A DNA stretch of 64,000 bases from Micromonospora noduli (GTDB lineage Bacteria; Actinomycetota; Actinomycetes; Mycobacteriales; Micromonosporaceae), in contig NZ_PYAK01000005.1 in assembly GCF_003264365.1 (NCBI RefSeq), positions 178,836-242,835 of the forward strand, written 5' to 3'. The notes under the pieces were generated by a model, which saw nothing but the letters and a program-made list of their open reading frames with translations, ran no database searches and had not been told where the DNA came from. The position numbers and the translations under genes are program-made. This document shows, piece by piece, positions 8,713 through 17,721 of the stretch. Every line of letters starts with the position of its first letter. Positions within the stretch are counted from its first letter, which is position 1.

Positions 8713-10167
8713 GTGCCTTCCTCTCGTCGTACCTTCCTCGCCAGTGGCGCCGCCGCCGGCGTCGGCCTTGCCGTCGCGGGCGGCCTGCCGTCCCTGGCCC
8801 AGGCCAGCCCGGCCCGGCCGCACCCGCCGGTGAAGCCCGGTAACGTGCCCTTCCCGCCGCTCGTGGACGACCCCAAGGGAATCCTGGCCCTGCCCAAGGG
8901 CTTCAGCTACACCGTGATCACCCGGACCGGCGTCACCCGGCTCGACCGCGGCCAGGGCACCACCCCGTCGGACCACGACGGCATGGCCGTCTACGACGCC
9001 GGCCACGGCCGGTACACCCTGATCCAGAACCACGAGATCGACCCGGGCGCCGAGTTCGGCGTGCCGCACGTCAAGGGAACGGTCTACGACGCGGGCGCCG
9101 TTGACGCCGGCGGTTGCACCGTGATCAAGACCGACCTCTCGGGCCGCAACCTGGGTGAGTTCGTGGCGCTCTCCGGCACTATCTCCAACTGCGCCGGCGG
9201 ACCGACCCCCTGGGGCACCTGGCTCACCTGCGAGGAGACCGAGGACCGGGCCGGCGACAAGTGGGAAGAGGGCGACCGGTCCGGCGTCTACCAGAAGGAC
9301 CACGGCTACGTCTTCGAGGTGTGGGCCGACGGCAGCGCCGACCCGAAGCCGATCAAGTGCCTGGGCCGCTACTCCCACGAGGCCCTGGCCGTCGACAAGG
9401 ACCGCACCCGGATCTACCTCTCGGAGGACGCCGACGAGCCCAACGGCCTCTTCTACCGCTGGACGGCGCCACACGGCGTCAAGCTGGGCCCGGGCGTGCT
9501 CACCCGCCTCGCACCGAACGCCGGCGTCCTCGCCGCGATGCAGATCATCATGGATGACGGTTCGGTGCTGCCGGACGTCGCCTACCTGACCTCCGCCCAG
9601 CTGGGCCGCCCCTTCCCGGTCCGCTGGATCGAGGTGCCGGACCGCGACGCGCGCACCAGGTCGGTACGCGAGCAGTTCGCCGACGGCCAGGTCACCCGCG
9701 GACGCAAGTTCGAGGGCGTGTGGGCCACCGACGAGGGCGTGTACGTGGTCAACTCGTACGCCTGGGACGAGGGTGACCTGCCGGCGGACGCGGCGCCGCA
9801 CGACGGAATGGTCTGGTTCTACAACTACCGGAACCAGACCATCCAGCTGGTGACGTACTTCCCGCACCAGACCGCCTCCGAGGAGGGTGCGCCGGTCAAG
9901 TACACCGACCTCACCTTCGACGGCCCGGACAACGTGACCGTCACCCCGTGGGGAAGCCTCGTGCTCGCCGAGGACGGCTCGGGCGCCTCGCACGTGCTCA
10001 GCACGATCCCGGGCGGGCCCACCTACGCGATCGCCCGCAACCAGCTCAACGACTCGGAGTTCTGCGGGCCGACCTTCAGCGCGGACGGCAAGGTGCTCTT
10101 CGTCAACATGCAGGACCCGGGCCTCACCCTGGCCATCACCGGCCCGTGGGAGAAGTACCTGGGCTGA
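8713..10167 (+). CDS. DUF839/PhoX-like Tat-exported protein
   Basis: 484 residues. GTG 8713 is chosen over an upstream ATG at 8617 because AGGAG lies 9 nt before it and the start is then followed at once by a twin-arginine signal (SSRRTFLASG, then an Ala-rich core and AQA). The mature part matches the DUF839/PhoX beta-propeller family (CAGGPTPWGTWLTCEET, YSHEAL, LSEDADEPNGLFYRW, LVLAEDGSG). PhoX proteins are calcium/iron alkaline phosphatases, but many DUF839 members are untested, so phosphatase activity is only possible. A strong hairpin follows the stop. Confidence 0.88.
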   Translation: MPSSRRTFLASGAAAGVGLAVAGGLPSLAQASPARPHPPVKPGNVPFPPLVDDPKGILALPKGFSYTVITRTGVTRLDRGQGTTPSDHDGMAVYDAGHGRYTLIQNHEIDPGAEFGVPHVKGTVYDAGAVDAGGCTVIKTDLSGRNLGEFVALSGTISNCAGGPTPWGTWLTCEETEDRAGDKWEEGDRSGVYQKDHGYVFEVWADGSADPKPIKCLGRYSHEALAVDKDRTRIYLSEDADEPNGLFYRWTAPHGVKLGPGVLTRLAPNAGVLAAMQIIMDDGSVLPDVAYLTSAQLGRPFPVRWIEVPDRDARTRSVREQFADGQVTRGRKFEGVWATDEGVYVVNSYAWDEGDLPADAAPHDGMVWFYNYRNQTIQLVTYFPHQTASEEGAPVKYTDLTFDGPDNVTVTPWGSLVLAEDGSGASHVLSTIPGGPTYAIARNQLNDSEFCGPTFSADGKVLFVNMQDPGLTLAITGPWEKYLG

Positions 10168-10178
10168 GCGAGCTCGAA

Positions 10179-10215
10179 TGATGGGGGCCGGGCGACGCTC
10201 GCCCGGCCCCCATCA
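10179..10215 (+). terminator. Strong GC hairpin after the DUF839 gene
   Basis: A 17-bp perfect stem with a 3-nt loop (CGC) starts 11 bp after the stop codon. There is no T-run, as is common for actinobacterial terminators. It lies between convergent genes and could stop transcription both ways. Confidence 0.75.
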
Positions 10216-10252
10216 GCCTCGGCCGCACTCAGGAGACGCGCGGCAGGCAGCA

Positions 10253-10669
10253 CTAGTCGAGACAGAACTCGTTGCCCTCGACGTCCTGCATGTTGAGGCA
10301 CGACTCGTTCTCGCCGTCGGCGAGCAACAACTGCCCGCGTACAGCGCCGAGCGGGACCAGCCGCGCGCATTCGGCCTCAAGGGCGGCCAGCCGCTCTTCG
10401 CCCACGAGCCCGGTGCCGACCCGCACGTCGAGGTGTACCCGGTTCTTGACGACCTTGCCCTCGGGCACCCGCTGGAAGTACAGCCGCGGACCCACCCCCG
10501 TAGGGTCACTGCACGCGAACCACGAACCCTGCTCGGAACTGACGTCGTCCCAGGTGGCGCACCCCTCCGGGGGTGGCGGCGGGACGTACCCCAACATCTC
10601 ACACCAGAAACGACCGACGCGCACAGGCTCGGCGCAGTCGAAAGTCACTTGCACCTGCTTGACTGACAT
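10253..10669 (-). CDS. VOC/glyoxalase-like protein
   Basis: 138 residues, one vicinal-oxygen-chelate domain pair (VQVTFDCAEPVRVGRFWCEMLGY opening and NMQDVEGNEFCLD end, the latter typical of the second VOC half-site). Members bind a metal in glyoxalases and dioxygenases or bind drugs in resistance proteins. The particular substrate is not evident. It stands alone between the DUF839 terminator and a small membrane protein gene. Confidence 0.85.
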   Translation of the reverse strand: MSVKQVQVTFDCAEPVRVGRFWCEMLGYVPPPPPEGCATWDDVSSEQGSWFACSDPTGVGPRLYFQRVPEGKVVKNRVHLDVRVGTGLVGEERLAALEAECARLVPLGAVRGQLLLADGENESCLNMQDVEGNEFCLD

Positions 10670-10725
10670 CCGTTCACTTTAGGGTTCGTGCCGCCGCCGC
10701 TGTTTCCGTACCCCTGGTCCTGGCG

Positions 10726-10857
10726 CTAGACGGTAGGGGTGACGCGCTGGCCCGCTGCGCCCGAGCGCTTGAGCAGGAACGCCCCGCCGACGATGAAGAC
10801 GACGCCGAGAATCCGCATGGTGTAGCCACCGACAGACCTGACCCGTTCATTCGTCAT
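10726..10857 (-). CDS. Small predicted membrane protein (43 aa)
   Basis: A short gene: ATG 10857 has AGAAGG 7 nt upstream. The product starts MTNERVRSVGGYTMR, has one strong membrane helix (ILGVVFIVGGAFLL) and a short basic tail (KRSGAAGQRVTPTV). The ribosome site and the clean hydrophobic helix support a real small protein. No family is recognised. It sits between a VOC gene and a cupin gene on the same strand, 56 bp from the VOC start. Confidence 0.55.
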   Translation of the reverse strand: MTNERVRSVGGYTMRILGVVFIVGGAFLLKRSGAAGQRVTPTV

Positions 10858-10960
10858 GGTGTGCCTTCTGCCCGAGGCGCCAATCGCGTAAACGGTGCGG
10901 CGTGGACCCGGCCGCCGCTTCAGCCCCGTCGGCGGTGATCAACGGCCGGCCGTGGAGATC

Positions 10961-11335
10961 TCACTCCACCTTGATGAGGAGTGGTTTCCCCTTCTCGACG
11001 ACGTACGTGGCCAGTTCGACAGCGATGCCGTCGCCAACGTTGCGGGCCTGGTGGTGCACACCGTATGGGACGGTGAGCGCGTCGCCGGGATTGCACACCA
11101 TGGGCGGCTGCCCCTCCAGCCGATATTCGAGCGTTCCCTGCAGAACGCAGATGATTTCCTCGCCGGGGTGAAAATGCTTGAACGGTGGCGAATCCGGAGT
11201 GAACTCCACCCGAGTCTGAATGACCTCTCGCCCGGGGATGCTCAGGTCGTGCCGTTGCAGATCGATCCGCCACAGCCCTGGTGCTGACTCCACCGCTGTG
11301 GGGCTGATCCCCTGAGGTCGATCCTTGGTGCTCAT
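10961..11335 (-). CDS. Cupin-domain protein
   Basis: 124 residues, a single small beta-barrel cupin. Motif 1 is visible as HFHPGEEIICVLQGTLEY (two His and Glu for a metal) and motif 2 as PGDALTVPYGVHHQARN (a His). Such proteins are often metal-dependent enzymes or sensors; the function of this one is unknown. The start at ATG 11335 has a purine-rich GGAGG-type sequence just upstream on the minus strand. It is monocistronic as far as can be seen. Confidence 0.85.
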   Translation of the reverse strand: MSTKDRPQGISPTAVESAPGLWRIDLQRHDLSIPGREVIQTRVEFTPDSPPFKHFHPGEEIICVLQGTLEYRLEGQPPMVCNPGDALTVPYGVHHQARNVGDGIAVELATYVVEKGKPLLIKVE

Positions 11336-11521
11336 GACGGCCTCCTGTGAGCCGTCGGGCCGACGGCCATTACTCGGCTTGGTGCATCCCAGTCGAGGAT
11401 AGGTAGCCGCAGACGATCAGGGGCGGGGATGCGGACACGGAGGTTCGATTCCGCGAAGCGGGCCTGTGCCGGCGCGTAAATCGGCTTGTGCTGTTTTCTG
11501 AGGGCTGCTTCTCTGTTGCCC

Positions 11522-12037
11522 GTGACCGAACTTCGTACGCCGCGACTGCGCCTGCACCCCATCGACACCGCAGAGGGTGAACGCATCGTCGGGCGGCGTG
11601 CCGGGGCCGGGGACGACTGGGCCGAGGACTTCCCTTTCGACGGCGACGTCCTCGGCGTGCGGGGCTTTCTCGCCGCCACCGCCGCCTACGGCGATCGACG
11701 TCCGCTCGGGCACTACCGGATCACCCGCACCGCCGACGGAAAGGCCATCGGTGGAATCGGTTTCAAGGGTCGGCCGGAGAACGGACGCATCGAGGTCGGT
11801 TACGGCCTCGCCCCGTCAGCCCGGGGAAACGGCTACGCGGCGGAGGCGCTCGCCGCCCTGCTCGACCTCGCGACCGCACACGGACTGTCCTGCGTCGTCG
11901 CCGAGACCACCGGCGACAACGTCGCCTCCCGGCGGACCCTCGAAAGGGCCGGCTTCCGGCACACCGGCACCAACGATGCTCTCTGCCAGTACGAGGTGCT
12001 CCTCGGTGCCCCCTCGCGACCGACTCGGAGGCGGTAG
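11522..12037 (+). CDS. GNAT-family N-acetyltransferase (RimJ-like)
   Basis: 171 residues. Starts with the usual TELRTPRLRLHPID of RimJ/RimL-type GNATs and contains the acetyl-CoA binding motif as YGLAPSARGNGYAAEAL, then ETTGDNVASRRTLERAGF. The substrate could be a protein N-terminus, an antibiotic or a small amine. GTG 11522 is chosen because the family begins here; ATG 11486 would add 12 atypical residues. No clear ribosome site is seen, so the start is uncertain. Confidence 0.85.
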   Translation: MTELRTPRLRLHPIDTAEGERIVGRRAGAGDDWAEDFPFDGDVLGVRGFLAATAAYGDRRPLGHYRITRTADGKAIGGIGFKGRPENGRIEVGYGLAPSARGNGYAAEALAALLDLATAHGLSCVVAETTGDNVASRRTLERAGFRHTGTNDALCQYEVLLGAPSRPTRRR

Positions 12038-12069
12038 TCCGATCCCCCGACGGCCTGCGGCAGCCGAGT

Positions 12070-12567
12070 TCAGCGACTGGGCAGCAGCCCTCGTTCGGTC
12101 ATGTGGGCGCGCAACGTCTCGGCATCCTCGGCGGACATCAGCCAGCGGGGGATCACGGTCGCCGGCATTCGGCCGACGTACACGACCCAGAAATCTCCGG
12201 CGTCCCGCACCTGGGCGACCCCGTCCCAGGCGATGCCGCCGGACTCCGAGCCGCTGCGCATCATGATGTTGTCTTCGGTGATGTCGTAGGCGCCGTCGAC
12301 GGCGTAGCTACCGGAACGGCGTCGGGCGCGCGCCAGCACCCACGGCCGGTACAGCATCGACAGCACGCCGGCCACGACCAGCGCGGTCCACAGCGGCGAA
12401 CTCCGCTCGCCCCACCCGACCCCCCGCGAGACAACGAGACCGATGACCCCGACCGCCGTCAGAACCGCTCCGATGTAGCCGAATCTGCGTAGCCGGACGT
12501 TGCCGAGCGCGGCGGCCACCCGGCTCGGGTAGGCGGGATCGGCGGGGACGTCAAAACGGATGTGCAC
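12070..12567 (-). CDS. YcxB-like membrane protein
   Basis: 165 residues from GTG 12567. Two membrane helices (about 31-50 and 58-76) are followed by a C-terminal domain with YDITEDNIMMRSGSESGGIAWDG and GRMPATVIPRWLMSAED, like the YcxB-like PH-fold domain found in many Gram-positive membrane proteins. Role unknown. The longer open frame upstream of GTG 12567 is Arg/Pro-rich and was left out. Confidence 0.75.
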   Translation of the reverse strand: MHIRFDVPADPAYPSRVAAALGNVRLRRFGYIGAVLTAVGVIGLVVSRGVGWGERSSPLWTALVVAGVLSMLYRPWVLARARRRSGSYAVDGAYDITEDNIMMRSGSESGGIAWDGVAQVRDAGDFWVVYVGRMPATVIPRWLMSAEDAETLRAHMTERGLLPSR

Positions 12568-12708
12568 GCCAGAACGATAGTGCCTCCACCCGCCCCGGAA
12601 GGCGCCTTGCCCCGCCCCACCTGACAAGCCGCAGGGCATCCGGGCGCGGCAGTCTGATGCCCGGCACCGGCCCGCCGAGGGCCCGGCGGATAGGGAAGAC
12701 TGGCGCGC

Positions 12709-13299
12709 ATGTCTGATCTGAGCGATGCGAAGGCCGCGCTGCACGACTACCTCCGGGGGAACCGCGAAGACCTCATCTGGAAACTCGACGGGCTCAGCGA
12801 ACGGGAGGTCCGGCTGCCCCGCACGGCGACTGGCAACAACCTGCTGGGCTTGGTCAAGCATTGCCTCAATGTCGAAGCCGGCTACTTCGGGCCCACCTTC
12901 GGTCGCGAATTCCCGACGCCCGACGAGCTGGTCCCCCTGACGGCATTCGACGAGGACCCGCAGGCAGACTGGTACGCCCGTGAGGACGAGACGAAGGACG
13001 GGCTGATCGACCTGTATCGCCGGGTCGGCGCGTTCGCCGACCAGACGATCGACCAGCTACCGCTCGACGCTCCGGGGCAGGTGCCGTGGTGGCTGCCAGG
13101 TCGGCAGGACGTGACGCTGCAGCGGATCATCATCCACGTGGCCTGCGATCTCGCCCGGCACGCCGGGCACGCCGACATCATGCGCGAACAACACGACACG
13201 ACGGTCGGCCTCGGGCGGAACAACAGCAACATCCCCGACGACTACGACTGGCCGGCGTACGTCAGCAAGCTGACGAAGCTGGCCGACCACTTCGGGTGA
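12709..13299 (+). CDS. DinB-family (DUF664) putative thiol transferase
   Basis: 196 residues, four-helix DinB fold. The three metal-binding His are likely in LLGLVKHCLN, IIIHVACD and RHAGHADIMRE. In actinobacteria these proteins often use mycothiol as a co-substrate or act on drugs. The last bases overlap the GTG of the next gene, so the two are probably translated together. A second DinB gene of the same type lies at 44578-45117. Confidence 0.88.
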   Translation: MSDLSDAKAALHDYLRGNREDLIWKLDGLSEREVRLPRTATGNNLLGLVKHCLNVEAGYFGPTFGREFPTPDELVPLTAFDEDPQADWYAREDETKDGLIDLYRRVGAFADQTIDQLPLDAPGQVPWWLPGRQDVTLQRIIIHVACDLARHAGHADIMREQHDTTVGLGRNNSNIPDDYDWPAYVSKLTKLADHFG

Positions 13300-14171
13300 G
13301 CGGGAAAGCTGCGGACGTGCGAGACGACCTGAACCAGATCGAAGCGGCTTTCCTGGGCACACCACTGGCCGGCCTGCCGATCGGGCACGGCCCGTCGGGC
13401 ACCATCCTCGTCGCCGACGTCGACCCCGACCGTCTGCACGAGGTCTGGCAGGCCGCCGAGGCGCTGGTGCCGGTCATCGGACGCCGGCCCGTCATGGTCA
13501 CCGACGACTTCGACGACGCACTGACGATCCGGTCCGAGCCCGAACAGGGTCCGTCGGAGTCGGAGCTGCGCACGTTCGTCGAGGCGGCGGCGTCTTCCGA
13601 ACCCTGGCTGACCTACCGCCACTACAGCGAGGACCAACAGGTCGACGAGGACGAGATCGAGTTCTACACGCGTGGCACGACCCGCGTCGACCTGAACGAC
13701 CTGGTGCCGGATGTGGTGCTGCCGGCACCACTGCCGGTGCTGGAGCGGGTGCTGTACGACCGGCTGCTCGCCGACGCCGACCTGCACGCCCAGGTGCTCG
13801 GCAACGTGCGGCTCGTGACGCAGACCGACTACTGGTATACGCCGGACAGCGTTCTGCTCATGTTGCTGCCCACCAACGACGTCCGCGGCTCGGCGTACTG
13901 GGTGGACTTCTACGGTGCCCTCGACTTGGAGGATCAGCAGAGGCTCGGCGAGGTGCTGGAGCAGTGGCGACACCGGTGGGACGCCCGCCTGGTCGCATCG
14001 TGGGGCACCATGCTCCAGTTTCAGGTGGGTCGTCGCCCGACGCCGGGCGACGAGGCGTGGGATGCCGCCGGTCAGCTCAAGGCGCTCGCTCCGAACCTCG
14101 AACTGAGCCGATGGGAGGTCGCCGTCGCCCTACCGGCCGGTGACGCCTGGTTCGTCCACAACCGGCCCTGA
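13296..14171 (+). CDS. DUF4253-like protein
   Basis: About 291 residues. GTG 13296 overlaps the DinB stop as GTGA; GTG 13317 with GGGA upstream is an alternative. The C-terminal third resembles DUF4253: RWDARLVASWGTMLQFQVGR, a segment with EAWDAAGQLKALAP, and the closing WFVHNRP. The family is common in polymorphic-toxin immunity collections and in actinobacteria, but this gene is not next to a toxin. Its function is unknown. The stop is 9 bp from the convergent serine hydrolase stop. Confidence 0.65.
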   Translation: MSGKAADVRDDLNQIEAAFLGTPLAGLPIGHGPSGTILVADVDPDRLHEVWQAAEALVPVIGRRPVMVTDDFDDALTIRSEPEQGPSESELRTFVEAAASSEPWLTYRHYSEDQQVDEDEIEFYTRGTTRVDLNDLVPDVVLPAPLPVLERVLYDRLLADADLHAQVLGNVRLVTQTDYWYTPDSVLLMLLPTNDVRGSAYWVDFYGALDLEDQQRLGEVLEQWRHRWDARLVASWGTMLQFQVGRRPTPGDEAWDAAGQLKALAPNLELSRWEVAVALPAGDAWFVHNRP

Positions 14172-14180
14172 CAGACTTGG

Positions 14181-15578
14181 CTACTCCGGTTGCTGGGTTG
14201 CTGGCCTCGCGGTCTGCGTGACCCCTTCCTGGCGCAGTTCGAGGACGTACGGCTGGTCGTCGGTCCGGACGAACCGGATCTCCAGATCGAGGTCCGGGTG
14301 TCGGTAGTGACCGTCCGGGTCCATCAGGAGGACAACCGGTTGCTGGGTCGCGGCGGCGAAGGTCAGCTGGCCGTCGGCGAGCGCGATGTCGATCGGGTAG
14401 TCGTCCCGCAGCACGTAGCGGCCCGTGACATCGGCAGGCGGCGCGGCGGTGATTCTGGTGGTGGCGTAGCGACGGTCTGCTGCGGCGCGGATGCTGACCA
14501 GCAGCTCCCAGCCATCCTCGGAGTTGGTCATCGCCGCGACCGCGGTGCCGCTCTCCGGCCACACGTAGGAGAAGCAGGTATAGCCGACGTTCAACCCGGT
14601 GTGTCCGAAACGCCGACGCTCGGCGCGGTCGTCGAGTTCGGTACCGAGGCCGTAGGTGCCGCCAGAAATCTGCGGCGTCCACATCTGGGTGGCCAGGTCC
14701 CGGTCGAGCAGCTTCGAACCTCCCGAGACGGCTCGGGCGATTTCGAGGTCGAGCCGGAGCAGGTCGGTCGGGGTGCTCCACAGCCCGGCCGCGGCCAGCT
14801 CCGGTTGCGTTCGCCAGCCGCCAGGAATCCTGGTGCCGCCGCCGTGGTGACCATGCGCCACCTGATCCGGTCGCTGGTGCGGAAACTGCTGGTCGAAGCT
14901 GCTGTCGGCCATAGCCAGCGGTTCCAGCACCAGAGTACGCAGGAGGTCCTCGAACGGGGTTCCGGTCGCGTCCACCATCAGCTGCTGGAGCACCGAGTAG
15001 TGGCTGCCCGAATACCGGAAGCGGCTACCCGGCAACAGGGTCGGCCGAACCGGTGCGGTCGTCGTCGCGCCGCCGCCTTCCAGGACCTGCAACAGCGACG
15101 GGGCGCGATCTGCGGCGTAGCCGCGGTACCAGGTGTCGGACAGCCCGGCGGTGTGCGCCAGCAGCTGTCGTACCGTGATTCCCTGCTGGTCGTCACGGCC
15201 GGGCAGGTGCCACGTGGTGAGGTACTCGCCGATGTCGGCGTCGAGGTCCAGGACACCGGCCTGGACCAGTCGCAGTGCGCCGAACGCCGCGACATGCTTA
15301 CTGATCGAACAGGCCGCGAAGGCGGTGCTCGCGGTCACCGGACTCGACGTCCCGGCCGCCATGACGCCAAACCCTGCCGCCCACACCGGCCCGCTCACGT
15401 GGCCGACGGAGATGCTGACTCCCGGCACGTCATAGCTGCTCATCAGCTCGGGCAACGCCGCCGTGTCCGGTGAGCGCAGCCCGGACGACACCTGCCGGTC
15501 GAGCTCGCCCAGCAGCGAAACCCAGTCCTGAGGCAAATCCACGACGTCGATTCTCGACCGCGCCCACCGGTGGATCAA
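14181..15578 (-). CDS. Serine hydrolase, beta-lactamase/PBP4* family
   Basis: Up to 465 residues. The SxxK active site is SISK at 91-94, with a YSGSHY element in the place of YxN and HTGLNVGY in the place of KTG. These fit class C-like esterases and D-amino-acid peptidases rather than a true resistance enzyme. No signal peptide is clear, so it may be cytoplasmic. The frame begins at TTG 15578; GTG 15542 is an equally good start. It follows another serine hydrolase by 6 bp, so the two form an operon. Confidence 0.85.
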   Translation of the reverse strand: MIHRWARSRIDVVDLPQDWVSLLGELDRQVSSGLRSPDTAALPELMSSYDVPGVSISVGHVSGPVWAAGFGVMAAGTSSPVTASTAFAACSISKHVAAFGALRLVQAGVLDLDADIGEYLTTWHLPGRDDQQGITVRQLLAHTAGLSDTWYRGYAADRAPSLLQVLEGGGATTTAPVRPTLLPGSRFRYSGSHYSVLQQLMVDATGTPFEDLLRTLVLEPLAMADSSFDQQFPHQRPDQVAHGHHGGGTRIPGGWRTQPELAAAGLWSTPTDLLRLDLEIARAVSGGSKLLDRDLATQMWTPQISGGTYGLGTELDDRAERRRFGHTGLNVGYTCFSYVWPESGTAVAAMTNSEDGWELLVSIRAAADRRYATTRITAAPPADVTGRYVLRDDYPIDIALADGQLTFAAATQQPVVLLMDPDGHYRHPDLDLEIRFVRTDDQPYVLELRQEGVTQTARPATQQPE

Positions 15579-15584
15579 GACCCG

Positions 15585-16622
15585 TCAACCGGTGGGGCTC
15601 GTGACGGTACGAGAGGCCTCCCGGATCAGATCGAGCGGTTCTTCGGTCCAGTGGGAGGCGAGGACGAGTTCCCGGGCCGGGTCGACCCACAGCAGGTGTC
15701 GTCCGCCGTTGCCCCGGGCGCTGCGGCCGGTCGCCGGGGCTCCGGGCCACGGCACCTGCTCATCGTTCAGCCACCACAGATAGCCGTACTCCCGTTTGAC
15801 CGGGCACGGAGCCCAGGACTGGTCGACCCACTCGGCGCTGAGCAGCCGGGTCCCGGCATGGGTTCCCCGGTCCAGCAAGAGCTGCCCGATCAGGGCCAGG
15901 TCCCGGGCCGGGACGATCAGGCCCCCGCCCCAGTGCGCGCCACCGGAGACCACCTCGACCGGGCGTCCGTCGAGGTCGACGACGCTCGTCCGGTACCCGT
16001 GCCACGACCACCGGTCGGAGGCACCCAGCGGGTCCATGACCCGCTCCCGCAGCACCTCCGGCAACGATCTGCGAAACAGCAGCGTCAGGGCATACGCGAG
16101 CAGGTTCATCCGCACGTCGTTGTACGCCCACCCCTGGCCCGGGGGTGTGCCGTGCACCTCGGTCCGCTCGCGGAAACTCTGCGCGTCGACGCTCGTCGGC
16201 TTGCCCCACAGCTCGCCCTCCCACTGGCTCGACTGCTGCAGCAGATGACGCCAGGTGATCTGCTCGTTGTGCGGCCCCCGGAACTCGGGAACGTCGACGA
16301 CCTGGTGCACCGGCTGGTCCGGCACCAACAGCCCGTCGTCGAAGGCCAGGCCGGCCACCACCGACACGACCGACTTGGTGACGCTGAACGCCATCTCCGG
16401 GACGTCCGGGTCGCCCCAGGCTGCGACCTCCCGACCGCCCACCCGGACAACACCACTGGCTCCACTGGCGGCACGCAGCGGGCCGACGACCTCACGATGG
16501 CTGGCGTCGGAGACCTGTGCGGCCAGGTAGGCCTCGATGTCGGCGGCGTCTCTGGTCCACCGAGCGCCGAACTCCCGGACGGTCCGCTCCAGCTGCTGCT
16601 GATCCACCGACACGTGACCCAT
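15585..16622 (-). CDS. Serine hydrolase, beta-lactamase family (class C-like)
   Basis: 345 residues from ATG 16622. The SxxK nucleophile motif is SVTK at 80-83, then WAYNDVRMNLLAYAL (YxN-like) and a Gly-rich GNGGRHLLWVDP near the C-terminus in place of KTG. No export signal. It is the first gene of a two-gene operon with a second, differently built serine hydrolase. A role in esterase or amide cleavage of a small metabolite is possible; antibiotic resistance is not supported. Confidence 0.87.
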   Translation of the reverse strand: MGHVSVDQQQLERTVREFGARWTRDAADIEAYLAAQVSDASHREVVGPLRAASGASGVVRVGGREVAAWGDPDVPEMAFSVTKSVVSVVAGLAFDDGLLVPDQPVHQVVDVPEFRGPHNEQITWRHLLQQSSQWEGELWGKPTSVDAQSFRERTEVHGTPPGQGWAYNDVRMNLLAYALTLLFRRSLPEVLRERVMDPLGASDRWSWHGYRTSVVDLDGRPVEVVSGGAHWGGGLIVPARDLALIGQLLLDRGTHAGTRLLSAEWVDQSWAPCPVKREYGYLWWLNDEQVPWPGAPATGRSARGNGGRHLLWVDPARELVLASHWTEEPLDLIREASRTVTSPTG

Positions 16623-16722
16623 GCCCCGCAGTGTCCAACACCCCCGCTACCGCCAGGGCGCATCGTGACTAGCCACATAGGATCGGACGACCCCGTACGC
16701 CGGACCTGAGGAGTGTCCCCCC

Positions 16723-17592
16723 GTGACCCTGCTGGAGCGTCTGCACCTGGCCGGTATGCGCGACGTCGTCGCGGTGCAGCCGGTGACCGGCGGGCTCGCG
16801 GCTCTCGCGGGCATCGCCAGCCGCCGGGATGCCCCGCCGGTGTTCGTCAAGGCATTCGCCGACCCGCCGGCCGGCGACGTCTTCGCCGCCGAGGCCGAAG
16901 GGCTGGCCGCCCTGCGCGAGCTGGGCGGTGTGGCAACACCCGAGGTGATCCTGGCGGATCGGGACGTCCTGGTGTTGTCGGTGTTGAGCGAGAGGCCGCG
17001 CAGCGAGGCCTTCTGGGAACAGTTCGCACACCTGCTCGCCCGCCTGCACCTGAATACGACCCATCCCCGTTTCGGCTGGCACCACGACAACTGGCTGGGC
17101 CGTCGCCGCCAGGTCAACACGTGGAACGACGACGGCTTCGCCTTCTTCGCAGAGCACCGGCTGCTGCGTTGGCTCGACGAGCCCCGCGTCGAGGCGGCGC
17201 TCGACGCCCAGGACCGTTCGGCGCTGGAACGGCTCTGCGACCGCCTGCCCGACCTGCTGCCGGAGCGTCCGGCGTGTCTGACGCACGGCGACCTGTGGGC
17301 ACAGAACGTCCTGGCCACCGCGGACGGAGAGCCGGCGCTGATCGACCCGGCCGTGTCGTACGTGTGGGCCGAGGTCGACCTCGCGCACGTGTGGTCCACC
17401 TCGCCCCCGCCGGAGGCGCGACGGATGTTCGAGGTCTACGCCGAGCTGACCTCGCTCGACGCCGGCTGGGAGGCCCGAATGCCGGTCATCCAGCTGCGAC
17501 AACACCTCGCCGTGCTGGCCCAGTTCGACGACGACTGGGGTGCGGCCGATCAGATCCGCGCCGTCCTGGCCCCGTTCCGCACGCGATCCTGA
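16723..17592 (+). CDS. Fructosamine kinase-family phosphotransferase
   Basis: 289 residues. GTG 16723 has GAGGAG about 9 nt upstream. The kinase core has the catalytic loop THGDLWAQNVL (H188, D190) and the metal-binding DPAVSY (D208), plus FGWHHDNWLG, which is typical of fructosamine/ribulosamine 3-kinases. The product would phosphorylate sugar adducts on amines as a deglycating enzyme; a related aminoglycoside or homoserine kinase role cannot be ruled out. A hairpin follows the stop. Confidence 0.87.
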   Translation: MTLLERLHLAGMRDVVAVQPVTGGLAALAGIASRRDAPPVFVKAFADPPAGDVFAAEAEGLAALRELGGVATPEVILADRDVLVLSVLSERPRSEAFWEQFAHLLARLHLNTTHPRFGWHHDNWLGRRRQVNTWNDDGFAFFAEHRLLRWLDEPRVEAALDAQDRSALERLCDRLPDLLPERPACLTHGDLWAQNVLATADGEPALIDPAVSYVWAEVDLAHVWSTSPPPEARRMFEVYAELTSLDAGWEARMPVIQLRQHLAVLAQFDDDWGAADQIRAVLAPFRTRS

Positions 17593-17597
17593 CCACA

Positions 17598-17627
17598 GGG
17601 CCGGTCGCCGACCGCCGCGACCGGCCC
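17598..17627 (+). terminator. Hairpin after the fructosamine kinase-like gene
   Basis: An 11-bp stem with an 8-nt loop begins 6 bp after the stop codon; no T-run. It separates the kinase gene from the following MFS gene on the same strand. Confidence 0.65.
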
Positions 17628-17721
17628 GGCCAGCCGACCGGTTCGACGGCAGCAGAGACCCGCGCGCGGAGCGGGGGTCGGGCCCTCGATTACGGTGACC
17701 CACTGGAATGGGGGGTGGGCC

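Noticed and set aside
8686..9993. 435-codon minus-strand frame opposite the DUF839 gene
   Set aside because: Same reason: the plus strand has a Tat signal, an RBS and family motifs; the minus frame has none.
14181..16622. Beta-lactam resistance genes
   Set aside because: Both proteins have SxxK motifs but lack a clear signal peptide and a KTG box; they fit general serine hydrolases better.
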